Below, piece after piece: positions 22,001-31,507 of a DNA stretch of 64,000 nt. Location of the stretch: positions 533,989-597,988 of the forward strand of contig NW_005196830.1 of NCBI RefSeq assembly GCF_000372725.1, in the 5' to 3' direction. Under the pieces are notes generated by a model. That model did no database searches. It was not told the DNA's origin and saw nothing but the letters and a program-made list of their open reading frames with translations. This DNA is from Emiliania huxleyi CCMP1516 (taxonomy: Eukaryota > Haptophyta > Isochrysidales > Noelaerhabdaceae). The translations under genes were made by a program, and so were the position numbers. Position 1 is the first letter of the stretch; each line of letters opens with the position of its first letter.

Positions 22001-23497
22001 CCAGTGCGCTGGCATGACGCCATTCGCAATCGCAGCCGTCAGTGCCTCGCTGCCGCAAACATCGGCGAGATAGCGGAGCGCGTTGATGTGGCCATTGGCA
22101 GCAGCCCAGTGCGCTGGCGTGGCGCCGTCCGCAATCGCAGCCGTCAGTGCCTCGCTGCCGCACTGCTCGGCGAGGTAGCGGAGCACGTCGACATGTCCAT
22201 TGACAGCGGCGCTGTGCAATGGCGTCACCGGGCTGCCGTCAGCGTTCGCAGCCTTCAGCGCCTCTCTGCCGCACTGCTCGGCGAGGAAGCGGAGCACGTT
22301 GATATGGCCATTGAGAGCGGCGGCGTGCGCTGGCGTGTCGCCGTTCGCAATCGCAGCCGTCAGTACCTCTCTGCCGCACTGCTCGGCGAGGAAGCGGAGC
22401 GCGTCGACATGGCCTTTGATAGCAGCCCCGAGGGCTGGCATGACGCCGCCCGCAGCCGCAGCCGTCAGCGCCTCTCTCCCGCACTGCTTTGCGAGGAAGC
22501 GGAGCACGTCGACTTGGCCATTGAGAGCGGCCCTGTGCGCTGGCGTGAAGCCGCCCGCATGCGCAGCCGTCAGCGCCTCTCTCCCGCACTGCTTTGCGAG
22601 GAAGCAGAGCACGTCGACATGGCCATTGACAGCGGCCCCGTGCGCTGGCGTGCCGCCGTCCGCAGCCGCAACCGTCAGCACCTCTCTGCCGCACTGCTCG
22701 GCGAGGAAGCGGAGCACGTCGACCTGGCCACTGTGAGCGGCGTAGTGCGCTGGCGTGCCGCCGTGCGCATCCGCAGCCGTCAGCGCCTCTCTGCCAGTCT
22801 GCTCGGCGAGGAAGCGGAGCGCGTCGACGTGGCCATTGACAGCGGCGTAGTGCGCTGGCGTGCCGCCGTCCGCAGCCGCAGCCGTCAGCACCTCTCCGCC
22901 GCACTGCTCGGAGAGGAAGCAGAGCGCGTCGACATGGCCATTGACAGCGGCCGCGTGCGCTGGCGTGGCGCCGTGCGCATCCGCAGCCGTCAGCGCCTCT
23001 CTGCCGCACTGCTCAGCGAGGAAGCGGAGCACGTCGACATGGCCATTGACAGCGGCCGCGTGCGCTGGCGTGGCGCCGTGCGCATCCGCAGCCGTCAGCG
23101 CCTCTCTGCCGCACTGCTCAGCGAGGAAGCGGAGCACGTCGACATGGCCATTGAAAGCGGCCCGGTGCGCTGGCGTGCGGCCGTGCGCATCCGCAGCCGT
23201 CAGCGCCTCTCTGCTTGTCTGCTCGGCGAGGAAGCGGAGCGCGTCGACGTGGCCATTGACAGCGGCGTAGTGCGCTGGCGTGCGGCCGTCCGCAGCCGCA
23301 GCCGTCAGCGCCTGTTTGCCGCACTGCTCAGCGAGGAAGCGGAGCACGTCGACATGGCCATCGAAAGCGGCCTGGTGCGCTGGCGTCCAGCCGTTCGCAT
23401 CCGCAGCCGTCAGCGCCTCGCTGCCGCACTTCTCTGCGAGGACGCGGAGCACATCGACCTTGCCATTGGCAGCTGCCTCTTGCGCACTGTCCGCCAT
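19091..23497 (-). CDS. Ankyrin-repeat / UIM / TKL kinase / RING(RBR-like) protein
   Basis: 1,468 residues in one exon from MADSAQEAAANGKVDVL; an in-frame ATG at 23614 is possible but adds non-ankyrin sequence. Order: about 22-23 ankyrin-type repeats of 33 aa (unit HVDVLRFLAEQCGREALTAA then DGxTPAHxAAxNG), residues about 1-770. A ubiquitin-interacting motif EDEQLAWAMAESM follows, then a Gln/Pro linker. A TKL-type kinase has GEGAFGRVFRG, FAVKKLK, HRDVKAANICL, LIDCGLAKHI, GTPGYMCPRY and EAYSFGIVLLELITG. A C-terminal Cys/His region has CVICFCDYS, CNGCLGTYV, a coiled coil, then CPRCGQAFIDFEGCFALSC and GFCAYCLHDANGDAHHHVAHC, like the IBR/RING2 part of RBR ubiquitin ligases. DFG is DCG and APE is CPRY, so catalytic activity is uncertain. 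Proposed role: ubiquitin-linked signalling through phosphorylation and/or ubiquitin transfer. Confidence 0.92.
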   Translation of the reverse strand: MADSAQEAAANGKVDVLRVLAEKCGSEALTAADANGWTPAHQAAFDGHVDVLRFLAEQCGKQALTAAAADGRTPAHYAAVNGHVDALRFLAEQTSREALTAADAHGRTPAHRAAFNGHVDVLRFLAEQCGREALTAADAHGATPAHAAAVNGHVDVLRFLAEQCGREALTAADAHGATPAHAAAVNGHVDALCFLSEQCGGEVLTAAAADGGTPAHYAAVNGHVDALRFLAEQTGREALTAADAHGGTPAHYAAHSGQVDVLRFLAEQCGREVLTVAAADGGTPAHGAAVNGHVDVLCFLAKQCGREALTAAHAGGFTPAHRAALNGQVDVLRFLAKQCGREALTAAAAGGVMPALGAAIKGHVDALRFLAEQCGREVLTAAIANGDTPAHAAALNGHINVLRFLAEQCGREALKAANADGSPVTPLHSAAVNGHVDVLRYLAEQCGSEALTAAIADGATPAHWAAANGHINALRYLADVCGSEALTAAIANGVMPAHWAAIKGHVDVLRFLAEQCGREALSAATADGYTPAHRAAQEGHVDALSFLAEQCGREALTVAAANGDTPARLAANYGHADAQRFLDEQCGREALTAAGADGDTPALIAARDGHVDALRFIAKQCGREALMAANANGHTPVHVSAINGHVDVLRFLAEQCGREALTADADGWTPAHRAAFNGQVDVLRFLAEQCGREVLIAANASGNTPANLAADYGHVDALRFLAEQCGGEVLTAANANGYTPAHDAAFNGQVDVLRFLAKQCGSGALTAAAANGDTPARLAARGRHVDALHFLAEQCGSDVPTPSEDEQLAWAMAESMKGATSQSEAPKQQAQAQSPPPPQQQQEPEKEELTLNRERARASLLQTLNARGATPPVEVPLAYLAECTSDFNWTERGLGEGAFGRVFRGIDAVSGARFAVKKLKDELVRGNDAAALAAMHRAAEREVRVLSRFRHPHIVSLLGFAISGADRCLVYELLPGGALDAALQDDGRAGELTWRVRARVAAGVAKALNYLHRGGGGDRCFHRDVKAANICLHADLSPALIDCGLAKHIPAEAGGLQTSTGGRFGTPGYMCPRYANGGAFDDKSEAYSFGIVLLELITGEVQNQRRNLYTVFIEDEDEEVDDAFDGRAGEWPAAVMQALSALARNCLDKYKKRCSLQAALQRLVRLEREQCAPTAEEGQLAAARAELARHAANADVAAASAAQQQRTCVICFCDYSLNEGIECSAPARAEAHFMCNGCLGTYVTGQVTDHEDANLRRFEQRGGVRCPSFIAPRAGQPIVPGTCCAPAYTDAALASRLPDVTFALYFNAKSKVAEQRIELAAKQRSAAEVARLQAELARRDEDVRAAQVRTHIIEKILNPTCPRCGQAFIDFEGCFALSCSRVGCTMPPHGFCAYCLHDANGDAHHHVAHCRYNIAPPGNGVFASIEVYREAERRRCQRMLREYLGKLDERTRARALRDCAQEFRDLRV

Positions 23498-23579
23498 AGC
23501 GCGCGATGAGTATCGCCATGGGACGTCCGTTGTCAGCGTTTCCGAGCAGTGGGGCGCCCCGGGGCTTGGTCGGCTCGAT

Positions 23580-23760
23580 TTGAGCACTTGAACAAGGGTT
23601 CCCACCTTAAGCACTTGAGCACTGGATAGGGTCGATTCCGCATGGTACGGGACCCCACCTCTTTTTCAGGGTCGATTCCGCATGGTACGGGAGGACCCCT
23701 CGAACCTCGATCGTCTGTCTGGGTGTCTCGCCCTCCCTCGATGGTGTGTTCATTCATTGG
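23580..23760 (-). repeat. Dispersed repeat family B, copy 1
   Basis: Contains CACTTGAGCACTGGATAGGG, then GGGTCGATTCCGCATGGTACGGG twice, and TCGATCGTC ... CTCGCCCTCCCTCG. Other copies, in opposite orientation, are at 30440-30580 and 41700-41830. It lies just upstream of the ankyrin-kinase gene. Confidence 0.85.
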
Positions 23761-24148
23761 TTGGACCAGAAGACAGCCAGCCCGGCTTCAGCCCTCTCCA
23801 TCACTCTCTCTCTCTCGCCCAGGGACCTACAAGATGCACTTAAAAGGTCCGAGAGGTTCGGCACCGGGCACTACCGGGCACCGCCTGGCCTCGGTACACA
23901 TCAAAATCATGCGCCTCCCAGCGCGCTCGGGCGGGGACGGGCCCCCGGCGCGGCGCCGCCCCACCGTTTAATTGATTTACGCGGACCGAACACACTCACC
24001 ATGCGAGATGGCATGCCAATAGGGACACGGGGTGCAGACAGGAGGAGGGCGCGCTGCGCGGCGCGCCGCCCGCGCCCTCAACCAGCGGACACCCCGTCTG
24101 ACTCTGGAGCCCGATCCGACCCGAGCAGACTGGCGCGACACGCGCGTC

Positions 24149-25645
24149 AAGCAAAGGCGAGTCCGCGGCCGCGGCGGCCGCGCTGCGTCTCTCTGAAGAA
24201 GTCCTCGCACGCCTCCCAGTCGCACTCGTAGTCGGCGGTGCGGCCGCGCACCTAATGCCGGCTGGACTCGGCTCATCTCGGCTCATCTCGCAGCTGGCAA
24301 CGCGGCCGCGCACCGGCCGGCGAGGCAAGCGGCGCGCAAGGAACGCAGCGATGCGCGGCATCGCCGGCAGCGAGAGGAGGAGGTGGCGCAGCAGCGGCAG
24401 CCGCAACACCCACCCAAAGTACCAGAGCAGCACCTACACCGCACGCTCCGAGAAGGTTCGTGGAAGGGTCGCGTGGCACACGCCGAGAGGAGCGGAGGTG
24501 CACGTCGGCGTTGGCGGAGACGGCGCAGTAAGGCGCGAAGCGTGCGGCGTGCGGCGCGATGGTCGAGAGGTGCGGCGCGAGCGCCTTGATGTGCGGCTGC
24601 GCGAGCGCGATGTTCGGCCCGAGCGTGTCGAAGAGCGGCGCGAAGATCGGCAGGTACTGGACGAGGGAGGCGAGGTCGTCCTTCGGCTGGTCGACGTAGA
24701 GCAGCAGCGCGTCGAAGTGCTTGAGGATCACTCCCACGTGCGGCGCGAGCACGTCGACGTGGTCGAGGACGAAGGGCAGGTGCGGCTCGATCTGGTCGAA
24801 CCGCTGCAGCACCTCGTCGAGGTGCGGCTCGACGAGCTCGAGGATGCCTAGAAGGTTCCTAGACGGTTCCTAGACGGTTCCTAGAAGGTTCCTAAAGGCG
24901 GCTCGAGGATGCCATCGCGGTCGACGGCAAGTAGGATGCCGGGCGCGTGACGCTCGAGCTTTGCGGCGCGCGCGACGATGGCAGCGGCGTGAGGCACGAG
25001 CCGGGAGGAGGAGGAGAGCTGCAGATAGCCGCGCGCGAGCGTCACGTTGCTGCCCAGCCGGAGCAGCGAGGCCGCGTCCTGGCGAAGCGCGTCCCACGGG
25101 TCCGCCTGCCGCAGCCGCGTCCAGAGCACGCGCGCGCTCCTCTCCTCGCTGGCGGTGAAGGTCTCCGCAGCGCGCGCAGCGACGCCGAGCCAGCCGGGCC
25201 GCTCCTCCGCCCCGAGCCGCGCCTTGTACCGAAGGATCGACGCCTCCGCCTGCCCCGCGGCGCGGCGCAGCTGCGCGACGCGCTCCTGCCGCGCGACCCG
25301 CACCGCCGGAGCCTCTGGGCGGCCAGCGCGGTACTCTCGCGCGGCGAGCGCCTCGAGCTCTCGTGAGCACCGCTCGACCTCCGCCCGCCGCTCGGCGATG
25401 CGCCACCGCAGCACCGCCCGACGCTTGGCCGTGAAGCCCTGCTCGCCGCCGAGCAGCCGCTGCAGAGGCTTGCCGAGGCCCGGGAAGAGCGTGGCGATGA
25501 CGCCGGCGCGGGCGCCGACGAACGGCGTCTCTCCGCCGATTGGAGCACGAGCGGTCGACAGAGTGGGCAGGGCGAGCGCGGAAAGCGGAAGCAGCGCGGG
25601 CAGGGCGGAGAGAGCGGAGAGCGGCAGGAGGACGGCGAGCATCAC
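24149..25645 (-). CDS. Secreted or plastid-targeted helical protein, unknown family
   Basis: Four exons. Exon 1 starts at 25645 with a strong signal peptide (MMLAVLLPLSALSALPALLP) and continues through charged helices to VDRDG near 24908. A GC-AG intron of about 59 nt made of GGAACCTTCTA repeats follows. Exon 2 (about 24848-24511) has a striking periodic pattern: PHLDEVLQRFDQIEPHLPFV, DVLAPHVGVILKHFDALLLY, PHIKALAPHLSTIAPHAARF. Exon 3 (about 24442-24305) has VLLWYFGWVLRLPLLRHL, a hydrophobic segment. The last exon reads RGRTADYECDWEACEDFF and ends in LAFA with TGA at 24149. At every junction the donor bases recur after the acceptor (GCATCCTCGAG, GTGC, GTGCGCGGCCGC). Function unknown; an apolipophorin-like or pore-like helical fold is only a guess. 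Confidence 0.75.
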
Positions 25646-26164
25646 GGAGAGGAGGGGTTGAGGGAGGCGGCGGCGGAGAGCGCTCCGAAAGGGTGTGTAC
25701 TGTCTGTGCTTGTGCGTCTTGGGTCCGGCGCGGTGTTTTTCTGTGCACAGCGCGCCGAGCTGCGGCCGGAAGAGATGCGCGCGCTGAATTCTTTTGAGCT
25801 AGCCTTCGATGTTATGAAACAAACGCAAGGCGGACACACACTGAGCTCTGTTAGGCATCCAAGCCGCTCTGAACTGTTCATATGATGTTCGTATGAGGTG
25901 TCATGACGCGTTTACCAAGGAGCTGGTGGTGGCCGTCAAAGAGCTGCGCTGGCGATAGGCAGTTAGTCGAGCGCGCATACTCGCGGGGTTAGAGCCTGTG
26001 AGCGTCGCCGCATCAGGGGCGCCGGTGTGATCATAGACAGTGTGGTGTGACAATGTCGTCTCTACTACGTCTCGTCATTTCATCTCAGAGCGTCTCACAC
26101 TCATCTCACGGTGAACAAGCGGCAATCCTCGTCTGACGTCTCACTCGGTCTCACAACGGCATAG

Positions 26165-26365
26165 TTGCTCGGAGACACCCCATTAGCGCGGCTTGACCTC
26201 TTTGAGTCACTGCCTTTCCCGGCCTCTACAACAAACTCTACAGCAAAATCGCGCTCTACAACGCTCTACAACGCAGGCAGTTCGTCCCGCGGCGGATGTA
26301 GAGCTCTACAGCTCTACAGCGCTCCAGAGCGCTCTACATCTCTACACGCTTTATACAGTGGCTCT
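26165..26365 (+). repeat. GTAGAG dispersed repeat, copy 4
   Basis: Reverse-oriented relative of the unit at 9978-10270. It starts CTCGGAGACACCCCATTAGC, continues through CTCTACAACAAACTCTACAG and ends in CTCTACA units. It abuts the stop of the gene on its right, so the element may form that gene's 3' end. From 25650 to 26164 no gene is seen. Confidence 0.85.
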
Positions 26366-26368
26366 AAC

Positions 26369-28580
26369 CTATGAGGCACTTCGCAGCAGCATCGTCGTTC
26401 CCCATGTGTTTGCGCCGGCATCCTTGAGCATACTACCACCATCCAAACCGACGTCTACAAGCCTGCGCACGCCACCCACCACTACCACGAGGTTCACCTC
26501 GTCGTTGTACCGCACCAAGCCGGTTGAGCCATCCACCGGCTCGATGTACACCTTGGTGTACGCCGTGTCAGCCGCCGTGTCCGTGTAGTCACCGCCGCCG
26601 TCGATGCGATTCATACCGTCGGAAGTGAAGATGCCAATCGCCTCGTCCTGCGTGATGTACGCGGTCGAGGCGGTGTCACTCAGCTTTGCGATCTTGAGCT
26701 TCGTGGTCGAGGCCGTAGAGGAGATGTCGACGGTGCGCTTCGCCACGTCCAGCAGCAAGTCGGCCGGCGGCGTGGACCAGCCGAACAGCACCTTCATCGG
26801 CATGGTGGGGTACACATTGGAGTCCGAGAATGGCAGCGCCACAACGGGAGGGTGAGGTGGTGGCAGCGGAGCGGGCGGCACGGGGGGAGGAGGGTTTGGC
26901 AGGGGTGAGGGCGGCGGCTCTGGCGGCGGCGGCAGAGGTGACGGTGGCGGCAAGAGCTCACACTTGTCACCGCCCCAGTAGACGGGAATGCGATCGGCGA
27001 GAACCGCCGTCGGGGCGCACTTGAGACCGGCGGGCTGGTCGCTGCTGGCGAACCAGCACAGCCCACCCTCGCAATGGGGCGCGTTGGCCTCTGCGCAGCA
27101 GGCCCAGCCCGAGCCCTGTGTGCAGAGCTGGCCTTGGACGGAGCACTCCCAACTGGGGCAGCTCGAGACCGTCGCCGCCAGGCTACGCGGGTCCGCCTCG
27201 CCCATATCCGCGTCCTCCCAAGCGGTCTCGCTCAGGTCGGGCGCCCCGTCTCCATCGCCGTCCGCCCCCGCAATCATCAGCACGCACTGAGGCACATGCG
27301 GGTAGGAGTGGTATGCGCCAGCGTGCCACCCCGTGCGATAGGTGCAAGCCGCGTCGCGGCCGTTGGCGTGCTGGGCCGCGGCGCGCTCGCACCACGCTGG
27401 ACAGAGCGCCGCCTGCGGAGCTCCAATCGGCAAGCCATCTGGCTCCGCGGTCGGCCACTGACCGCTTATGCCCACCCAAGTGGAGGAGCCCCACCTGATG
27501 TACCCGTGATCGTCCCCCCAGCAGGTGCCGCCGGCGTGGCACCGGTTGACGGTGTGGCGGCGCGGCTCGAGAGCGGGGCAGCTGTACCTCGGCGTAGCTG
27601 GAGTGCACGCGTCCCACGAGGGGAGGCTGTCGCCAGAGAACCAGCAGCGGCTGCCCGTGCACTCGGCACGGGGCCTCGCGCAGCACGTCCAACCCTCTGC
27701 GCAGACCTGGCCTTGGACGGAGATTCCCAGTCGGGGCACCTCGCGACCGTGCCCGGCGCGACGCAGCCCCGGAAGAGCCGCCGCCGGCTGTGCGCAACGC
27801 CTGCCGCATCGAGAGCCGCGTGGGCCGACGCGACGAGCGCTTCCGCCACGGCGGCGTCATCTGTGTGCAGCGCGGCGCAGGTGACGTCGCCAGAGCAAAC
27901 CTCGCTCCGCTCTCCATCGCGCACGAGGAGAGCTGAGCCGTTGATCACCTCGACCGAGCCGCCGCCGTTGAGCGAGAGCTGGGCCCAGGTGTTGGAGCGC
28001 TGCACGGTTGCGCTGACAGCAAAACTGCCGCGCAGAGCGGTGCCGCCGCCACTTGAGAAAGTCACGGCAATGCGCTCGATCTTGTTGAGCTGCTCGAGGC
28101 CCATCACCGGCAGAGTCTCGAGGGGCAGAGAGAACGATGCGGCCGCCGTCTGGAGGACAGCTCTGTGTCCGTCCGTGAGGAAGTGATTGGTTTCTTCCGT
28201 CTCGACGTACGCGTCCTTGAAGAGGCGAAAGAGGGCGGCGGTCACGCCGAGCAGGGTGCCGTTCTGAACGATGCAGATGAAGAGGATCACGACGATGGCA
28301 AGCTTGAGCTGCGACGCCGTGCGCATTGAAGCGATCTTCTCCCGGACTGCCTCCGCCACCTGCGGGTGGCGCGAGGGACGACGTCGGAGGTTGGGTATAC
28401 TCCCTTTTGCAGACCGGGGGCAGGGGGGCGCGCCTCCGCCACGCTAACCTCCCCATCACCATCTCTGTCAGCAGCTCTGATGAGGTTGACGACGGTGCCG
28501 CTCCTGTTACGCCGAGCGACGCTGGCGACGCTGATCCGCTGCGAGGCTGATTCCTCATCAAGCGCCCTCGGGGTCGCCAT
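26369..28580 (-). CDS. EF-hand / Cys-rich / Pro-rich membrane protein with a frameshift
   Basis: Exon 1 starts at 28580 (MATPRALDEESASQR) and ends in an EF-hand loop DRDGDGEVS. A GT-AG intron follows, with GTGGCGGAGGC at both the donor and the next exon start. Exon 2 (from about 28358) reads VAEAVREKIAS, a membrane helix LKLAIVVILFICIVQNG, an extracellular domain, then RCPDWE. Here one base is missing: a second copy of the module (CPSWECSVQGQLC) shows CPDWE should be followed by a Cys codon, but TGC is T-C at about 27730. The frame then shifts to two Cys modules (QVCAEGWTCCARPRAECTGS; QLCTQGSGWACCAEANAPHC), an EF-hand-like DGDGDGAPDLSE, a PPPSPLPPPP linker and a C-terminal domain ending LLRSAS. 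Likely a surface or receptor-like protein. Whether the deletion is real or a sequencing error cannot be told. Confidence 0.75.
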
Positions 28581-28634
28581 TGCCAAGCGGCCGGCCGTCA
28601 GCGCCTCGGCCTCGGCCACAGCAGCCCTCCGCGA

Positions 28635-29030
28635 CTGGGGGGGGGGGGGGGGGGGCAGTATGCCGGCCTGCAAAGTTCCGTATCGTGTTACATTGTATTG
28701 CGCTCACCGGACTGGCGAGGTACTTCCAGCCTGCTGTGGGAACAGCTGACGCAGTCTCGGGTTGACTCGGCCAGACAAAAACCCCGAGAGGCGTGGGAGT
28801 ACCTCGCCAGTCACCGGAGCGGTTCCTCGATCGATGAAAAGCAGCGCGCAGGTGCCCGCCGGCAGCCCGGGAACTCGGGTACTCGGCCGGTGACCTCGGC
28901 CGGTAAGATTCGTTCTTTTCTTTCTTTTCCTTTCCAGCGTCTTCCCGAGCCTCTGGCCAGGGCGGACGGGCTCCTGCCGGTCTCGTGTCTGGGTGCGGAG
29001 CACTCCCTTTGCTGCCACTCATGAAATCGC
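28635..29030. other. Intergenic region, short inverted copies only
   Basis: A G-run (28638-28656) is followed by GCGCTCACCGGACTGGCGAGGTACTTCC, and its complement appears at about 28800-28825, giving a loose inverted repeat. No gene is supported up to 29263. Confidence 0.35.
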
Positions 29031-29263
29031 TGGGTCGCTTTCAGTTCGTCACGAAGTCCCCTCGTGGGCGAAGATTTTCGCAGCTCCCGACGCCCGACAG
29101 TTTACGAAATGTGACCGGAGGTACCAAAGATATGGTGCATGTAACCACTCATATAACCATCCATAAAGGCGTCAAGCTGTGCACTTCCAGCACGCCCTCG
29201 CAGAAGCGAGAAAGGACACGCGAGTGCACGGGCGCACGGGCCACGGGGCCGCTGCCGCTGCCC

Positions 29264-29797
29264 CTAGGCGCACGGCGTCACCCCGCTGCTGCACGGCGGC
29301 AGGGGCGTGCACGCCTTCACCTTTGGCCAGAAGTTCTTGTCTTTCACGAAGCGGATGCCCTCGCCGTCGCCGCCCGCCTCGAATCTGCCGCGAAAGTTGT
29401 CCGGCCCGCCCTTGGGCGTGAAATCGATCGTGATGCCGCCGTCGTCCCCGTCGACGAGCGCCTCGAGCCGGAACCGCTCCGGCTCTCCACGGCCGCCGCC
29501 GCCGGCCACAGTTGCGAGACGGCGGCCCATCACGGTGGCGTCTCTCCCGCCCATCCCGTCGGCGTTGAGCGTGATCTCGCGGACTCCACCAGGGTGGTTT
29601 ATCGGATCGGTGAAGGTGCCCGCAAAGATGGAGTCGCAGCGTGAGGCGCGGCCGCCGCCGTAGGTTGCGGCGCTGGCACGGTCGCGGCAGAGGACCGCGG
29701 CGGCAGCGCTGGCCAGTGCGGCTCGACGAGTGGCGACGAGTGGCGACGGCGAGAGACCGAGGGTGGCGAGAAGGACGCTGTGGAGCGCGGCGAGCAT
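29264..29797 (-). CDS. Thylakoid-lumen-type protein, unknown function
   Basis: 177 residues, single exon. An ER signal (MLAALHSVLLATLGLSPSPL) leads to a twin-arginine-like stretch TRRAALASAAAAVLC and an ASAA cleavage-like site. The mature part is DSIFAGTFTDPINHPGGVRE, then ITIDFTPKGGPDNFRGRFE and GIRFVKDKNFWPKV. The architecture fits transport across plastid envelopes and Tat import into the lumen. Similar FTDPxNHPGGxRxI / ITIDFSPKGGP proteins are, from memory, conserved but uncharacterised in algae. Function is not known. Confidence 0.75.
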   Translation of the reverse strand: MLAALHSVLLATLGLSPSPLVATRRAALASAAAAVLCRDRASAATYGGGRASRCDSIFAGTFTDPINHPGGVREITLNADGMGGRDATVMGRRLATVAGGGGRGEPERFRLEALVDGDDGGITIDFTPKGGPDNFRGRFEAGGDGEGIRFVKDKNFWPKVKACTPLPPCSSGVTPCA

Positions 29798-29884
29798 GAT
29801 AGCAGCCTCTGAGATCGGTTGGACGAACAGTGTTCTGTGTGAGTGAGCGGGGGGAGCTCTGGCCGGGCGAGTAGAGGCCCTAGT

Positions 29885-29940
29885 GTCTATCTGAAGCAGT
29901 TACTTCCTGAAGTAACTACTTACTTCGAGAAGTAACTATC
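29885..29940. repeat. Short hairpin, AGTTACTTC/GAAGTAACT
   Basis: AGTTACTTC and its complement GAAGTAACT alternate twice within 55 bp. It lies in the gene-poor stretch 29800-31500. Confidence 0.5.
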
Positions 29941-30020
29941 CCCGCGCCTGCAATGGCCCCTAGCCCCCGCCCACAGCTCCCTAGACACAGGGCAGACCTG
30001 GACTGGAACGGACCCGCTCC

Positions 30021-30272
30021 CTAATACTCTTCTGAGGAGTGGTGGTCACCGTCGGAGTCGGTGTAGGAGCTCCACCGCGCCCGCCGGGGCTTGTTCTTGG
30101 ACTTGTGTACGCCGGGCGTATCGAGCACTTGGTCGCGGAGGCGGGCAGACCTCCTGCGCTCCCCAGGCGGCCTCACCGGAGCCTGCGGCGTGCTTGGGCC
30201 TGGCAGGGGACGGTGGGGGGTGCGCTCAGTGCAGTCGGGGGCGCCTTCATGACAGACTGCTGACAGAGGCAC
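30021..30272 (-). CDS. Hypothetical short protein or C-terminal exon
   Basis: The frame ends SSYTDSDGDHHSSEEY, after GERRRSARLRDQVLDTPG. The basic-then-acidic tail looks natural for a nuclear or regulatory protein terminus. No upstream exon or family is recognised, and a CCTGACAG tandem repeat (30262-30340) sits next to it. Confidence 0.25.
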   Translation of the reverse strand: MPLSAVCHEGAPDCTERTPHRPLPGPSTPQAPVRPPGERRRSARLRDQVLDTPGVHKSKNKPRRARWSSYTDSDGDHHSSEEY

Positions 30273-30439
30273 CTGACAGTGCCTGACAGTGGCCGCCAGC
30301 CCGACAGATCACTCACCTGACAGCACCTGACAGCCTGACAGCCAGGCAGGGCTCAGATGATGGGGTGGGTGCGAAAACCGCATTAAAGGATGGAGCGACA
30401 CCGCTCGATCTACCCTCCGGGGTCCCTCAGCGGCGTGCA

Positions 30440-30580
30440 CCTCGATCCTGTACCGTGTTTGTTATGACCCCCCCCCCCCCATTTTCACACCAGCGAGGGA
30501 GGGCGAGACGATCGAGGGGTCCCGTACCATGCGGAATCGACCCTATATCCAGTGCTCAAGTGCTCAAGACAAGGATGGAG
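30440..30580 (+). repeat. Dispersed repeat family B, copy 2
   Basis: Runs from TGTACCGTGTTTGTTATGACC through a C-run, GAGGGAGGGCGAGACGATCG, GTCCCGTACCATGCGGAATC to AGTGCTCAAGTGCTCAAG. The same order is found at 41700-41830. From 30580 to 31507 no gene is supported; a short GTGAGT-terminated frame at 30590 is noted only as weak. Confidence 0.85.
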
Positions 30581-31507
30581 CATCGACCATGATTGTGGTG
30601 CGAACGCCGAACCCGGACGGAACGCTCGGTGGCTTCGGCGTTCGGGGTCGCATCCTTTCGGTGGGGCCCGTGGTGAGTTACGACTTTTGCAATTGCGCTG
30701 TACTCGAGTAAATTACACGAGCTGGGCGTTGCGATCCAAAAGAAGAACCGAAGACACCGGGATACGGCATACGCGCGGGCCGGGGCGCCGGCGCGCGGCG
30801 GCTCCGGCTGGAGGGGCGCTCCAAAAGAAAAAGTGAAAATCCGTTGGACACACACAACAGCTGTTATGAGGTTGTTGCGGTATGCTGGCTGTCATAACAA
30901 CCAGTGGGAGGTGTTATGAGTGCTATGATAAGGTTTGTATTTTTTATCTCTAACAATCGACAAGACAAAGAGTACAGCGGGTGGGGTCTCCCTTGGTGTG
31001 AGCACAGTGGCAACTGTTCTGCTAATTCACGGGGCCTGTACAAGCTTGGGGATTCGGGAGCGACTTGTGGCCCGTGGGGCAAGGCTCGCGCGTGCTTGCG
31101 CGAGGTTGCGCGAGTGGGCGGGCGAAGGGGGGGGGGGGGTCGAGACACCGGTGCGGGGAATGGCAGGGGGTCCCCGCCCCAGGGTCCCCGTCCCCGGCAC
31201 TAGAGGTGTACAGCACCACACCCATGCACTTATGCAAGAGGGCGGCTCCGTCGAGAGGAGAGGAGCGCAGCCCGTTCTAAGATGACGCCGCCAAGCCAGC
31301 GGGAAGGGGGGGGGGTCTGGCCACAGTTTGAGCCCGCAGCCACAGCACTGGAGACGACGGCCGCCAGAGAAAGAGAGAGAAGAGACGCCTCAGCGCGCCA
31401 GCCCATCACCACAGGCGGGCGCGTTGGCGGATTGCCACGTGCTCCGTTTGGGCGGCCGCGTGGGCGCGCGAGGAGGCGGCGGCACTCTGCGGCGGCGGCG
31501 CGTCCAC

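Noticed and set aside
21983..23509. 508-codon plus-strand frame opposite the ankyrin repeats
   Set aside because: It is the antisense of the ankyrin units; its repeats (EEAEHVDMAIDSG) mirror the 99-bp period. The minus strand carries the recognised domains.
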